Notes: generated from the sequence alone by a model not told the origin. A stretch of DNA of 64,000 bases from Rariglobus hedericola (GCF_007559335.1 NZ_VMBG01000001.1:1488001-1552000), one strand, 5' to 3'; shown: positions 8,346 to 18,107, counted from the first letter of the stretch. Numbers and translations are program-made.

Positions 8346-9781
8346 TTTTTGATACGAGACGTGTTCACGTCCGAACGCCTAGGTTGCCGATTGAACATGC
8401 CTGGCGGGTGAACCAAGGGAGCTTTTAAAAACGTAATCCCCGCCAAGCCGAGGAGACCTCCCAGATAAACAAAACGCATGGTCGTTCGTATGGGATACTG
8501 GTGGGCCTGAATTAAAGCCGAGAACAGCAGCACCAGGATAATGACCGATAACAGCACCCCCACCCAGCTGGTCGACTGAAGTTTTCTTATCATCACTAAA
8601 TAGCTCCAAAACCATATCACGGGAAGGCCAAGAAACAGGAAAATCGAAAGAACATAGAGTTCGGCAAAGGCACTGAACGGCGTGTAGAAATTCACAAATG
8701 GAGTATATTGAACGTATCTGCCACCAAACCCATCGATGAGACTAATGGTAGGAGAAAACGACAAAACCCAATACATCGCAGGATTCTCCGACATAAGCTC
8801 TTCACCACCGGACTGGCGTGCGATCGTATCCACTAAAATAGGAAATCCCTGTGAAAGGTTTTGGCCGACCGCAGAAAGCATTTCCGAGTATCGTGCCTCG
8901 CCATCAAACAATAATGCATTTTGCCTGAAAAAGACCATCATACCCGTGTCCGGCTGACCGCGAAGGCCAAGCGGCATATATAAACTGTATGCAAACAAAA
9001 GAGTAAGTATACATAATGCAATTACACGAGGCAGACGCCAGCGATACATCAATGCCACGACTGTAAACGGCACTAATACAGAAAATCCGCGGGATGCCTG
9101 ACTGATGAAGGGCATAAGGCAGAACAAAATGGCAGTGATTGACCACCATGGCCTGGAAGCAACCGCCAAAGCCGCAGCCGCCAACGTGCCGCCCAACAAT
9201 AATAAAGGGAGGAAAATTTTCAGATCCTCCAAAAATGAAAAAAGTTGGATATAAGACTGATCGAAACGGCCCAAGTCACTATGCCATAACCGGCCCCAGC
9301 CATTTGCGGTAAAGTATAATGCAAAAACCAAAAAACACGCGATACACAACCATTTGTCCAAGTTTCGCTCGCGGACAATCATGGTCCAACGCTGGGGCAA
9401 AGTGCTGACGCCCACCGCACCCATAAGCTGTATTGGAGGTTTTGTAGCAGAATAAACAACTGCGCCCATAATCCCGACTACGCTGATCGTGGATAATAAA
9501 AGCAACGCACGCCTGTAATACTCATACTGGATGCCAAATACACCACCGCCGATACCGAACATTTCCGGGCTTGCCAGTGAATGCCGAGAAGGAAACAGAG
9601 AGATAATCCACACACACGGCAATAACACCAACGCAACTTGGAAAGCAAGTATAGCTATGTAGCCAATAAACCCATAGCAGGAGACAAATCGCTTTCTCAA
9701 TAAGACACACAGCCACCCAACGAGTAAAACCAATGATAGCGACAGCATCAAGGCTTGATTATAGTTCTTAAGGTCGTCCAC
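8342..9781 (-). CDS. O-antigen polymerase (Wzy-like) membrane protein
   Basis: A 479-residue protein with about 11-12 hydrophobic helices spread over its length and a large extracytoplasmic loop near residues 260-340, the layout of Wzy-type polymerases that join lipid-linked repeat units in the periplasm. Sequence motifs in Wzy proteins are poor, so the call rests on topology and on its place between glycosyltransferases and near a Wzx-like flippase. Visible helices include ALMLSLSLVLLVGWLCVLL and FIGYIAILAFQVALVLLPC. An O-antigen ligase is the main alternative. Confidence 0.75.
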   Translation of the reverse strand: MDDLKNYNQALMLSLSLVLLVGWLCVLLRKRFVSCYGFIGYIAILAFQVALVLLPCVWIISLFPSRHSLASPEMFGIGGGVFGIQYEYYRRALLLLSTISVVGIMGAVVYSATKPPIQLMGAVGVSTLPQRWTMIVRERNLDKWLCIACFLVFALYFTANGWGRLWHSDLGRFDQSYIQLFSFLEDLKIFLPLLLLGGTLAAAALAVASRPWWSITAILFCLMPFISQASRGFSVLVPFTVVALMYRWRLPRVIALCILTLLFAYSLYMPLGLRGQPDTGMMVFFRQNALLFDGEARYSEMLSAVGQNLSQGFPILVDTIARQSGGEELMSENPAMYWVLSFSPTISLIDGFGGRYVQYTPFVNFYTPFSAFAELYVLSIFLFLGLPVIWFWSYLVMIRKLQSTSWVGVLLSVIILVLLFSALIQAHQYPIRTTMRFVYLGGLLGLAGITFLKAPLVHPPGMFNRQPRRSDVNTSRIKK

Positions 9782-10024
9782 GTTTTAAATTAATACTAAA
9801 ATCACATTTATAATAAAAGTCCAAGAAATCTAGAGCGGGCGGATCAAAAATAAAAATAAAAGATAAAAAGTAAAGATAACTACACCTAAATACGGTCTTT
9901 CTTCGGCTAAAAATCGGATTTCCCAGCCCCGCCCCCACCCCCAACTACTTATATTAAATTAATGGTTCACACAAAATAAATTCCATAAAGACAAAACTTT
10001 TCCAAATGCGAACTATAGCACAAA
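9782..10024. other. AT-rich intergenic spacer
   Basis: About 240 bases of AT-rich DNA with poly-A runs (for example AAAAATAAAAATAAAAG near 9846). No gene is seen, and none of the repeat families found elsewhere is present. It is the largest break in the polysaccharide locus and could hold an internal promoter for the genes from 9781 downward. No site is defined well enough to name. Confidence 0.4.
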
Positions 10025-10939
10025 TCAAATATTGCTACCAGCAACCATCGATTGCGTTCTAAAACTTAGCCACGCAACCTCCATAACAGCATGGATCTGA
10101 TTCACGAATAATGTCAGATTACCTCGAGCCAAGCCACGGATTGCAGTTTTGATGCCGGAAAGAATTACTTGCCGCGCAGCGGCATTACAAAGTTCATTGG
10201 TATTGCCTAGGTCGTATCGCAGGATTAGCTCACGCGAAGTTCTATATGACTCTATTACGGTCACGCCACTCAACTCCAACTTACTTGTGCCGTTCTGATC
10301 AGATACCCGATAACACGATAAATGTTCCGGTGAATATGCAACAGAACCAATTGCACATACCCTTGCCCACATTTCCCAATCAGCAGTATAAAAAAAGCTT
10401 TCATTGAAATCACCAACGATTTCATATGCAGTTTTCCTGACGACGATTGATGGCGGCTGAAAGCAATTCCCCAAGGCCAATAATTGCATAATATCCACCA
10501 GGACGCCTTGGGTTTTTACGATCGGCGCCACCTTGTAGATTTCGTTATCCCCAGGCCCAATTACAATAGAAGGAGATGCAATCATCACTACCTTCGGATA
10601 TTTTATCGCAAGCGAAAAATACTTTATATAAAATTCACTGCCCACCATGTCATCATCATGCAGTATATGAACCCACTCTCCACTAGCTAGTGCTATACAC
10701 TTATTCCAGTTCCCAAACATTCCGATATTCACGGAGTTTTTGATATAGTTTACACTCGGATACTTCGCAACAATTCCTGAGATGCCATCCCCTAATGTTG
10801 CGTTATCCACGACCATAATCTCGAAACCAACACCCAATCCAGATGTCGCACTAATTACACTATCCAAGCAGCGACCGAGATATTCACTACGATTATACGC
10901 AGGAATTACTATAGAAATGAATTTTTTATTGTTAGTCAC
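10025..10939 (-). CDS. Glycosyltransferase family 2 (second)
   Basis: GT-A fold with FISIVIPAYNRSEYLGRCLDS, the acidic strand FEIMVVDNAT, the SVNIGMFGNWNKCIALASGEW segment and the metal-binding ILHDDD. The length of 304 residues fits. Base composition is clearly more AT-rich than the housekeeping genes of the window, as in the next two genes upstream, which suggests horizontally acquired DNA. Confidence 0.87.
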   Translation of the reverse strand: MTNNKKFISIVIPAYNRSEYLGRCLDSVISATSGLGVGFEIMVVDNATLGDGISGIVAKYPSVNYIKNSVNIGMFGNWNKCIALASGEWVHILHDDDMVGSEFYIKYFSLAIKYPKVVMIASPSIVIGPGDNEIYKVAPIVKTQGVLVDIMQLLALGNCFQPPSIVVRKTAYEIVGDFNESFFYTADWEMWARVCAIGSVAYSPEHLSCYRVSDQNGTSKLELSGVTVIESYRTSRELILRYDLGNTNELCNAAARQVILSGIKTAIRGLARGNLTLFVNQIHAVMEVAWLSFRTQSMVAGSNI

Positions 10940-10949
10940 ATTAAATTTT

Positions 10950-12296
10950 TTATCTCACGCCTTTAACAGCCCTGTATACAGTCCACCAATTATTCCACAA
11001 TAGCTGAACAAGTCCTTGGGCTAGTATTAGCCCTAACACACCCCAACGTTCCGCCCCAAACCAAGCCAATGCAACTATCGCAACTCCGGAAATTAACGAA
11101 GGAAGAATAAAAGGGTTCTGATTCTCGGTGAGAATTAAATTTGCATACTGGGAATGATGCATCTCCAGAAGCCAAATTGCACCAAGGAGAAGAACTAAAC
11201 TTTGTGCCACAGTTCCAGTCTTCGCAGAAATCACTTCAAGAATAAGATTACCACCAAACGCTAGAATCAAAACCAAAATCAACCCCACGAATAGTCCTAA
11301 ATATAAGCGCGGCAAGAATAGAGTCCATATTTTATGCCGGTCGCCAACAATCCTAAGTCGAACGATTTCCGGCATGACAATAGACACAGGAATACTAGCG
11401 ATCTGAAAAATCACGGTGATTAGATACACAGTCAACCCATATTCCGCAGTTTCATCGAGCCCTACTTTCAATGAACAAATTAATGTAGTTGTCCGTTGAA
11501 TCATAAAAGCTCCAAGCATTACAACCCCTTGCCTCCAAGCCATTGGCCATAGAGTCTTCACACCATTAAATGCTTTAGAGAAGTTCTTTTGAGGCAACCT
11601 GGGATTAACTAATTTCAGAAAAAAGCGCCTATAAAGCCATAGGTTTATACACGATGTGAATACACCACTAATACCATATGCCCAGATTGACGATTTCAAT
11701 CCCAATAGCACACATAGTGTAAAGACCGACAATAATTGACTCCAGATTGTAATGATCGCAAAAGCTCTCAGCTGGCCCGAGCCTATTAATAAATTACTCC
11801 AACTACTAGCGTAAAAAAGACCTGCCTGCCCACAGGAAAATAGCAGCCATGCCCCCATCAGCGATTCGGATAATGACTCTGCTACTATACGAGTATATAT
11901 ATAATAAGACCCCCCACTAAACAAGAGAATTGCGAGAACGGCGCTCGCCCAACGATAATAGATTTCAACGGAAGTCGTTAACTCACCAAGCAAATTTAAA
12001 TTCACGCCTCCGATTCCCAAGGGTGGTATTCCATGACTAGTAAGCTTTTCAGCCCCCCCCATCGCATAACCCGCGTTACGACTTACTGCTGGTGCAAATC
12101 CAAAATCCAACAGATTAACTAAACCAGAAACAGCCAAAAACGTATAATAAAGTCCCATTTCCTGCTTAGGAATCAACCTTAATGCAAGAGGAAGGACTAA
12201 AACACCGCCGGCCATTCTAAGTCCATGCGCTATGAATATTAGTCCTGTTGGACTAGCCCACAACTTTTTGAAAAGCTCTCCGACAGATCTTTTCAT
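10950..12296 (-). CDS. Lipid-linked oligosaccharide flippase (Wzx-like, MATE/MOP superfamily)
   Basis: About 448 residues with 12 or more hydrophobic helices and a start typical of polysaccharide flippases: FIAHGLRMAGGVLVLPLALR followed by LIPKQEMGLYYTFLAVSGLV and NLLDFGFAPAVSRN. It would move the completed undecaprenyl-linked unit across the inner membrane. The ATG at 12296 shares a base with the TAA of the upstream gene (TAATG), which argues for this start over the one at 12326. AT-rich compared with the flanks. Confidence 0.82.
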   Translation of the reverse strand: MKRSVGELFKKLWASPTGLIFIAHGLRMAGGVLVLPLALRLIPKQEMGLYYTFLAVSGLVNLLDFGFAPAVSRNAGYAMGGAEKLTSHGIPPLGIGGVNLNLLGELTTSVEIYYRWASAVLAILLFSGGSYYIYTRIVAESLSESLMGAWLLFSCGQAGLFYASSWSNLLIGSGQLRAFAIITIWSQLLSVFTLCVLLGLKSSIWAYGISGVFTSCINLWLYRRFFLKLVNPRLPQKNFSKAFNGVKTLWPMAWRQGVVMLGAFMIQRTTTLICSLKVGLDETAEYGLTVYLITVIFQIASIPVSIVMPEIVRLRIVGDRHKIWTLFLPRLYLGLFVGLILVLILAFGGNLILEVISAKTGTVAQSLVLLLGAIWLLEMHHSQYANLILTENQNPFILPSLISGVAIVALAWFGAERWGVLGLILAQGLVQLLWNNWWTVYRAVKGVR

Positions 12297-13651
12297 TAAA
12301 AAATGTGCTTTCCACGCATCACACAATCATCAGTCCAGTAGTATTTCCATTGACCGAAGCGTCCAGCCATTACAACGGGGCCGCGCTCGGCCTTACTGAT
12401 TTTTTCCCAATCTGTGAGGGGATGAAGGTCGTCAGACTCTCTAGTGAGACCATAGCCCGCAAGCCAATCCCATATCACGCAGAGCGCCGGTCTTGTCTGA
12501 TGGTCGAAAATAACATTTGCCCAAGGTGCATAGGAGGTCGATGCATTTACTAATCCTTTTCGATATGCGTCCTCTTCCACCAAGCCCATTTCAACCAACT
12601 CTTTTTTTACCCGCTCGACGACTTCAGATGGATTGAGCAACAAGGGCTTGTGTCGACTGAAATAGACTTCTGCCTGAACTCCTGTCTTACCAACTGGAGC
12701 ATTACCTAAAGTTAATTTTTCCGTGCAGTTGATTCGGGTGGACAGCTTATCTTCGTCGTAAACATACATCCAATTTTCAGGCCGTTTAGTTGGGTGAGGA
12801 GCAGTTACATTGACGATCATCAACTGGGAACAACTCAACTGCCGACATGCCTCCAAAACAGGAGGCGTTGCCTGCTTGCACATTGAGATAAAAACCGGTA
12901 GGGGCAACGTATTTACTAAACGCGAATACGGATAGCGGGAGCCATCCGTCGTAAATACACATTTCTCAATTAAATCAACTTGGCAAACCTCTGCGCCGAA
13001 CAAGATATTTGCATTATCGGCTAAACTCTTCACAAAACTTTGGTATCCACCTTTTTTAGGATAACGTATTTTGGTTATGTAATGAGTTTTCCGATCCAAT
13101 GGCCCCTTACTTCCCTGTAAAACGTCATCAATTTCAGGGTAAAACACCCTTTGACCAATCCACTCAGTGGTAAGTTCCCGGGGTTCACGCGTCCAGTATT
13201 TTCTAGTATAAGCAGCGGGGAAAGTATCCGCAAATTTAGCTCCCATCGCCCGTTCAAGCCATTCGGCATAATTAGCCGGAACAGAATTACTCAATCCGGA
13301 GGAACGACTTTCAAGAAACGAACTGACGCAGGCCGCTCTGAGGTCCGCGGGTAACTGATAAAGAGAAGACTGAGCGGGATGATCAATCCAATGCCCCTTA
13401 TAATAGTTACTCGCCTTAATTGCGTATTCCTCAAATTCTCCACCTACACTGTTAGCGAATAACTCTCGCACATAATCGTGCTTGGTAAAGGATACATGAG
13501 GTCCTTGATCCCAGGTGAAGCCATCCCTATACTCGGCATGCAGGTGTCCAAAGGCGTGCAGACTCTTTTCAAGAATAATGCAATTTTCATGGCCCAAATG
13601 ATAGGAACATGAAAGGCCAGACAGGCCGGCACCCAGTATTAGATTCATCAC
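12296..13651 (-). CDS. FAD/NAD(P)-binding amine-oxidase-like protein of polysaccharide loci
   Basis: The N terminus MMNLILGAGLSGLSCSYHLG is a dinucleotide-binding Rossmann motif, followed by IILEKSLHAFGH and DQGPHVSFTKHDYV. The overall pattern is that of NAD(P)-binding flavoproteins related to UDP-galactopyranose mutase and protoporphyrinogen oxidase that are common in O-antigen loci. The reaction is unknown: a sugar-ring mutase is possible, but mutase active-site residues cannot be confirmed by eye. It overlaps the upstream RmlD-like gene by four bases. Confidence 0.7.
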   Translation of the reverse strand: MMNLILGAGLSGLSCSYHLGHENCIILEKSLHAFGHLHAEYRDGFTWDQGPHVSFTKHDYVRELFANSVGGEFEEYAIKASNYYKGHWIDHPAQSSLYQLPADLRAACVSSFLESRSSGLSNSVPANYAEWLERAMGAKFADTFPAAYTRKYWTREPRELTTEWIGQRVFYPEIDDVLQGSKGPLDRKTHYITKIRYPKKGGYQSFVKSLADNANILFGAEVCQVDLIEKCVFTTDGSRYPYSRLVNTLPLPVFISMCKQATPPVLEACRQLSCSQLMIVNVTAPHPTKRPENWMYVYDEDKLSTRINCTEKLTLGNAPVGKTGVQAEVYFSRHKPLLLNPSEVVERVKKELVEMGLVEEDAYRKGLVNASTSYAPWANVIFDHQTRPALCVIWDWLAGYGLTRESDDLHPLTDWEKISKAERGPVVMAGRFGQWKYYWTDDCVMRGKHIF

Positions 13652-14514
13652 GGAGTTTTGATAGCGGCGTATATTTTAACGTAGTCTGCCAACGCTTCCT
13701 GCCAGCTGGGGAGAGGAGACATCCCCCAATCTTTATTTCTCACACTGGAAATCGCTTCGAAATCGGGAACGGGCGCAGCACGTTTAAAGTTGGAGGAATC
13801 CACCGCTTGCACAGTGGCTGTCGAATTTAAGGCGGCAAGAATGCCACAAACATACTCGTGCCTGCTGACAACCCCGGCATTGGCAACATGCGCCACCCCG
13901 CCGGCGGAGATATCAATCAAATCAACAATTCGATCAGCCGCATGTTTTGCCCAAGTAGGACTACCCCACTTATCATTGGCCGACATCATTGGCTTACCCG
14001 TAAGCGCTTCTTTACGGCGGGCTTCGACGAAGTTTTTTTTCTGGGTCAGACTTCCTCCAAAGAGCCAGCCTACACGACAGACTAGAAAATCAGGATTAGT
14101 TTCCTGCACCCTCAACTCCCCGTGATATTTGCTGGCTGCATAAATGGTTCGAGGCTTCGGAATGTCGGTTTCCAAATAGGAAACGCGACTGTCACCTGAA
14201 AAAATACCGCAACTGCTGATATAAACGAGCCTCGATCCGGCTGCTTGAATCGCTGCAGCCAAGGCCGCGGTCGCGTCTTCGTTGATCAGTTTGGCCCAAT
14301 CCGGCTCAAGTTCGCATTTATCGACGTTAGTCTCTGCTGCGCAATGAACAGTGACATCGGGCTTATATTTGCCAATTAAATACGCCGCTTCCTCCGGCTT
14401 TGCCAGGTCCCAATCCACTCTTGATGCTGCGATAGATTCCCATCCCTTTGCTTGAACTGATTGAACGAGTTCATTGCCCAAAAGACCTGCGGCCCCTGTG
14501 ATTAATATTCTCAT
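13648..14514 (-). CDS. NAD(P)-dependent sugar reductase, RfbD/RmlD-like SDR
   Basis: Extended short-chain dehydrogenase of 288 residues. Seen: MRILITGAAGLLGNELVQ (nucleotide loop), VHCAAETNVDKCE, LVYISSCGIFSGD and the YAASK catalytic pair. This matches dTDP-4-dehydrorhamnose reductase relatives, which reduce a 4-keto-6-deoxyhexose. No rmlA or rmlB is present, while a cytidylyltransferase and CDP-glucose dehydratase lie upstream, so the likely substrate is a CDP-linked keto sugar. This substrate is inferred. Confidence 0.78.
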   Translation of the reverse strand: MRILITGAAGLLGNELVQSVQAKGWESIAASRVDWDLAKPEEAAYLIGKYKPDVTVHCAAETNVDKCELEPDWAKLINEDATAALAAAIQAAGSRLVYISSCGIFSGDSRVSYLETDIPKPRTIYAASKYHGELRVQETNPDFLVCRVGWLFGGSLTQKKNFVEARRKEALTGKPMMSANDKWGSPTWAKHAADRIVDLIDISAGGVAHVANAGVVSRHEYVCGILAALNSTATVQAVDSSNFKRAAPVPDFEAISSVRNKDWGMSPLPSWQEALADYVKIYAAIKTP

Positions 14515-14515
14515 C

Positions 14516-14977
14516 TTACCCGTGTTTGATATCCCAGGAATAGGGGATTTTTTGGGTAAACGGATCCATTCTATCTATTTCATCAGCACGATGGGAGATA
14601 TCCGTGCAATTAGCAACTATGGCCATCTTTTCTCCAATCCCCTTGAATCCGTTCCAAACAAAAGGCGGAACCGTTACCAAACAATAATTGGACTCACCAA
14701 TGAAAAGTTCCTGCAAAACGCCTTTTGTAGGGGACCCCTCGCGATCATCGTATAAAACAAATTTTATATTCCCCCACACCACGGCATAATTAAGGGTCAT
14801 TTCTTTGTGTATGTGCCAAGCCTTGATCGCACCTGGATTTACACACGAGAAGTATATCTCGCCAAACGCTTTAAAATGCGGCGCATCAGCACGCAGCATG
14901 TGCATAATTTTACCACGTTCATCCGGGATCTGACGCAATGGCGTGATAACGACTCCTTCGATTTTTGAAGTGCTCAT
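14516..14977 (-). CDS. RmlC-like cupin (4-keto-6-deoxysugar epimerase or isomerase)
   Basis: A cupin of about 153 residues starting MSTSKIEGVVITPL. It keeps the RmlC-family layout: IPDERGKIMHML, GEIYFSCVNPGAIKAWHIHK, then FVLYDDREGSP and TVPPFVWNGFKG. The usual AHGF after the proline is WNGF here, so it belongs to a side branch of the family. The ATG at 14977 is preferred over an upstream start that would run into rfbG. It stands between a 4,6-dehydratase and a 4-reductase, which fits a CDP-6-deoxyhexose pathway. Confidence 0.72.
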   Translation of the reverse strand: MSTSKIEGVVITPLRQIPDERGKIMHMLRADAPHFKAFGEIYFSCVNPGAIKAWHIHKEMTLNYAVVWGNIKFVLYDDREGSPTKGVLQELFIGESNYCLVTVPPFVWNGFKGIGEKMAIVANCTDISHRADEIDRMDPFTQKIPYSWDIKHG

Positions 14978-14993
14978 GTTTATTGTAGAAAAA

Positions 14994-16124
14994 TTATTTT
15001 GCCCAACGGATACCCATTTTGAAGGCATCTTCCGAATACTCGTTGATGTGTTGTCTGGTGCAGTTTGCGGCTTCTGCTTCCGCAACGATTGCATTGTGAT
15101 ACCAATCAACCGTCTTCTCAATGGTTGTGCCAAAAGACCAAGCAGGGGACCACTCAAGGAAATGATGGGCCTTGTCAGTGGCGAGGTTGAGCAGTTTGGC
15201 CTCGTGAACAGCCTTTGGATCGCTCTTGTCCGTCCAATCACCTGGCCAGTGTTTTAGGATTTCCTGAACGAGTTCGGCCACCGTGCGGTTGGAAGCGAGA
15301 GCCGGACCGAAATTAAAAGCGCCAGGGAGCTGTGAGCTAAAAGCTGTGAGTTCAGAGTTATGCAAACAGGCACCTAGCCAGAGATAACCGGAGAGCGGCT
15401 CCAGCACATGCTGCCAGGGGCGGGTCGCGATCTTGTTGCGCACCGGGATGGTTTCTCCGCGCTGCAGCGCACGGATACAATCGGGCACAATGCGATCCAA
15501 TGCCCAATCCCCGCCGCCGATGACGTTGCCGGCACGCGCCGAGGCGAGTTTGATCGGGGAGTCGGCGGCCGAAAAATACGATTTCCGGTAAGATGCGATC
15601 ACTAGCTCCGCGGCTCCCTTGGACGAGCTGTAGGGATCGTAACCGCCCATCGGATCTTCTTCCCGATAACTATGCACCCATTCCTTGTTCTCGTAGCACT
15701 TGTCGGTGGTGATGGCCACGACGCTACACGGACGGTGGACGAGACGCACCGCCTCAAGCACGTTCACCGTGCCCATGACATTAGTCGCATATGTCTCGAC
15801 AGGCTGATCATAAGAGAGCCGGACCAAAGGCTGCGCTGCGAGATGGAATATAAACTCGGGCTTTGTGTCGTCCACAACTTTGCGCACGGCGGAAAGGTCA
15901 CGAACGTCGCCTTCGATGTGCCGGAGTCGTGAATCGAGTCCCAATTGAGTGAACAGCGACGGTTGAGTAGAGGGAGGAAGCGCAAACCCGGTGACATCAG
16001 CACCAAGTGAAATCAGCCACTCAGCAAGCCATGAACCTTTAAAACCGGTGTGGCCGGTAAGTAAAACGCGTTTTTTTCTATACACGCCGCAGAAGGCCGC
16101 ACTTGGTTTAATTTCAGATTTCAA
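14994..16124 (-). CDS. rfbG: CDP-glucose 4,6-dehydratase
   Basis: RfbG converts CDP-glucose to CDP-4-dehydro-6-deoxyglucose with tightly bound NAD. Seen: the NAD loop KRVLLTGHTGFKGSWLAEWL, FHLAAQPLVRLSYDQPVET with YATNVMGTVNVLEA typical of this enzyme, ITTDKCYEN, and YDPYSSSKGAAE with the catalytic Tyr/Lys. The length of 376 residues is close to normal. A repeat-like stretch (15325-15357, encoding HNSELTAFSSQLPG) lies just before the conserved FNFGP. The partner rfbF lies one gene upstream at 17337. Confidence 0.93.
   Translation of the reverse strand: MKSEIKPSAAFCGVYRKKRVLLTGHTGFKGSWLAEWLISLGADVTGFALPPSTQPSLFTQLGLDSRLRHIEGDVRDLSAVRKVVDDTKPEFIFHLAAQPLVRLSYDQPVETYATNVMGTVNVLEAVRLVHRPCSVVAITTDKCYENKEWVHSYREEDPMGGYDPYSSSKGAAELVIASYRKSYFSAADSPIKLASARAGNVIGGGDWALDRIVPDCIRALQRGETIPVRNKIATRPWQHVLEPLSGYLWLGACLHNSELTAFSSQLPGAFNFGPALASNRTVAELVQEILKHWPGDWTDKSDPKAVHEAKLLNLATDKAHHFLEWSPAWSFGTTIEKTVDWYHNAIVAEAEAANCTRQHINEYSEDAFKMGIRWAK
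15325..15357. repeat. Likely repeat insert in rfbG
   Basis: GGGAGCTGTGAGCTAAAAGC followed by TGTGAGTTCAGAG is built from two near-copies of AGCTGTGAG. It encodes a serine-rich loop in a place where related dehydratases are expected to be shorter. The reading frame is kept. Confidence 0.4.
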
Positions 16125-16199
16125 TTTCTAGAATACTACGAATCGATTTTGATTTGCCCATTGCTTAGAACAACGCGACGAAGCTACTATTCAATAATT

Positions 16200-17282
16200 T
16201 TATTGGGCTATTAATGGCACTATTACTGGCCGCTTTACATGGAACATTTTCTCAAGGACGGATCGGCACCACGATGAAAGAGGCCTCTCAATAATTCCAT
16301 ACATTAAAAGCCCACCCAAAATAGAAATAAAAACGAAAGCTACTCCTGCCAATACACTGCTACCCAAAGAGACCTTTCGTGCAACTAAAAGCGCAAACGG
16401 CTGTATCAAATACAGAGAATACGAAGCATCACCTAAATAAATCACAAAACCTGGAAATCTCAAGCCCTTAATTTTATCTACGTATACTGCACACAATGTG
16501 ACACACAAACCAAACCCACCCCAGATAAGTAATCGATAAAAACTCAATAGGTGATCAGCCAATACTTCAATATGCCAACCAAGCCTCTCAGTCACAAAAA
16601 CACCGTATGTAAAAATAGGCAAAGCACACACGCATATAATAAATACAAACTTATTCAGCCTATCAATGTATTTAAATAGCAGTATACCGGAACAAAATTC
16701 AAGAACCATGGGATTAAATAAAAATGACGGCAAAAACCAACTGCAGTCATACAACGGAAAGATAAAGATTACAGTAACACCCAAAAAAACAGGAACCATG
16801 AACACTGTTCGTTGAGCACCGAAAAATGCTACTCCACACCCAAATATAAGATAAAACCAAACTTCAAATGACAACGTCCATCCGTAATCATGATAATGAC
16901 CAGAGAGTGAGTCAAAATCAAAGATCGGTAAAAACATAACCGTGTTCCATAGTCGCTGTAAACACAAACCTTCATTGGAATACAATGCCCTTGCTACTAA
17001 AAATAGCGACACAAACCAAAACAACGGAACAACACGTGCAATGCGATGCGCAAAAAAGAGTTTATAATTCGACCCAATTTTACTAGCAGACAAACTTATC
17101 ACAAAACCACTTATGACAAAAAAGACATCTACACCGACAGCCCCAAATCCACCATCTAATAGTAAGTAGCCTGTATACCCGGTTGCAAACTTAAGGTGCG
17201 TTAATAAGACAAGAGCCGCAGCAACAAAACGCAGTGCTTGGACATTCAAAAATTTTCCATGACTTCCTAAATTCGTGCTCAT
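16200..17282 (-). CDS. Acyltransferase family 3 (OafA-like) membrane protein
   Basis: A 360-residue protein of about ten membrane helices. The N terminus (FLNVQALRFVAAALVLLTH) and the VGVDVFFVISGFVISLSASK segment are the conserved start of acyltransferase-3 proteins that O-acetylate surface sugars. Also seen: FFAHRIARVVPLFWFVSLF and a late YSLYLIQPFALLVARK. It would decorate the polysaccharide with acetyl or another acyl group. It sits between the rfbF and rfbG genes and is clearly AT-rich. Confidence 0.9.
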   Translation of the reverse strand: MSTNLGSHGKFLNVQALRFVAAALVLLTHLKFATGYTGYLLLDGGFGAVGVDVFFVISGFVISLSASKIGSNYKLFFAHRIARVVPLFWFVSLFLVARALYSNEGLCLQRLWNTVMFLPIFDFDSLSGHYHDYGWTLSFEVWFYLIFGCGVAFFGAQRTVFMVPVFLGVTVIFIFPLYDCSWFLPSFLFNPMVLEFCSGILLFKYIDRLNKFVFIICVCALPIFTYGVFVTERLGWHIEVLADHLLSFYRLLIWGGFGLCVTLCAVYVDKIKGLRFPGFVIYLGDASYSLYLIQPFALLVARKVSLGSSVLAGVAFVFISILGGLLMYGIIERPLSSWCRSVLEKMFHVKRPVIVPLIAQ

Positions 17283-17336
17283 ATTGCAACTAATACTTCG
17301 GACCGTCTTAGATGTGCACTAACTCGAATAGGAGAT

Positions 17337-18107
17337 TTACCCCCAAGCTTTCCAAGGAGCCTTGCCACTAGCCCATAGCTCCTCGAGAAGCTGTTTATCC
17401 CGCAGAGTGTCCATTGGCTGCCAAAAGCCAGCATGTTTATAGATACCAAGTTGCCCAGCCCTAGCCAGCGCCTCCACCGGCTGCCTCTCCCATGTCGTAG
17501 AATCACCTTCGATCAAATCGATAACCGAGGGTTCTAATACGAAAAAGCCACCGTTAATCCAGCTGCCATCACCATCGGGTTTTTCCTGAAAGCTATTCAC
17601 TTGATTACCAATAAGATCCAATGCACCAAAACGACCAGGAGGTTGAACGCCAGTCAGCGTAGCTTTGCGCCCTTCGCGTTTATGAAATGCGATAGACTCG
17701 GTAATGTCTACATTGCCCACACCATCGCCGTAGGTGAAGCAGAACGTCTCGTGGTCCAAGTAATCACGGACACGTTTGAGACGGCCGCCGGTCATAGTTG
17801 AATCACCTGTGTCGACGATCGTCACGCGCCAAGGCTCAGAGCGGCGCTGGTGAACCTCCATGCGGTTTTCCTTCATATCAAATGTAACGTCTGACATATG
17901 AAGGAAGTAATTGGCGAAATATTCTTTAATCACATAGCCCTTGTAGCCGGCACAAATGACAAAGTCATTGATACCGTGGGACGAATAACACTTGAGCACA
18001 TGCCAAAGAATCGGACGGCCGCCGATCTCAATCATGGGCTTGGGCTTAAGGTGAGTCTCTTCACTAATCCGAGTGCCAAGACCGCCGGCAAGAATGACTG
18101 CTTTCAT
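17337..18107 (-). CDS. rfbF: Glucose-1-phosphate cytidylyltransferase
   Basis: RfbF makes CDP-glucose from CTP and glucose-1-phosphate, the first step of the CDP-deoxysugar branch. The nucleotidyltransferase signature [20 protein letters not shown] is followed by [14 protein letters not shown], then [30 protein letters not shown] and [12 protein letters not shown]. All are typical of RfbF. The length of 256 residues is normal. Its partner rfbG lies downstream at 14994. Confidence 0.95.
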   Translation of the reverse strand: MKAVILAGGLGTRISEETHLKPKPMIEIGGRPILWHVLKCYSSHGINDFVICAGYKGYVIKEYFANYFLHMSDVTFDMKENRMEVHQRRSEPWRVTIVDTGDSTMTGGRLKRVRDYLDHETFCFTYGDGVGNVDITESIAFHKREGRKATLTGVQPPGRFGALDLIGNQVNSFQEKPDGDGSWINGGFFVLEPSVIDLIEGDSTTWERQPVEALARAGQLGIYKHAGFWQPMDTLRDKQLLEELWASGKAPWKAWG

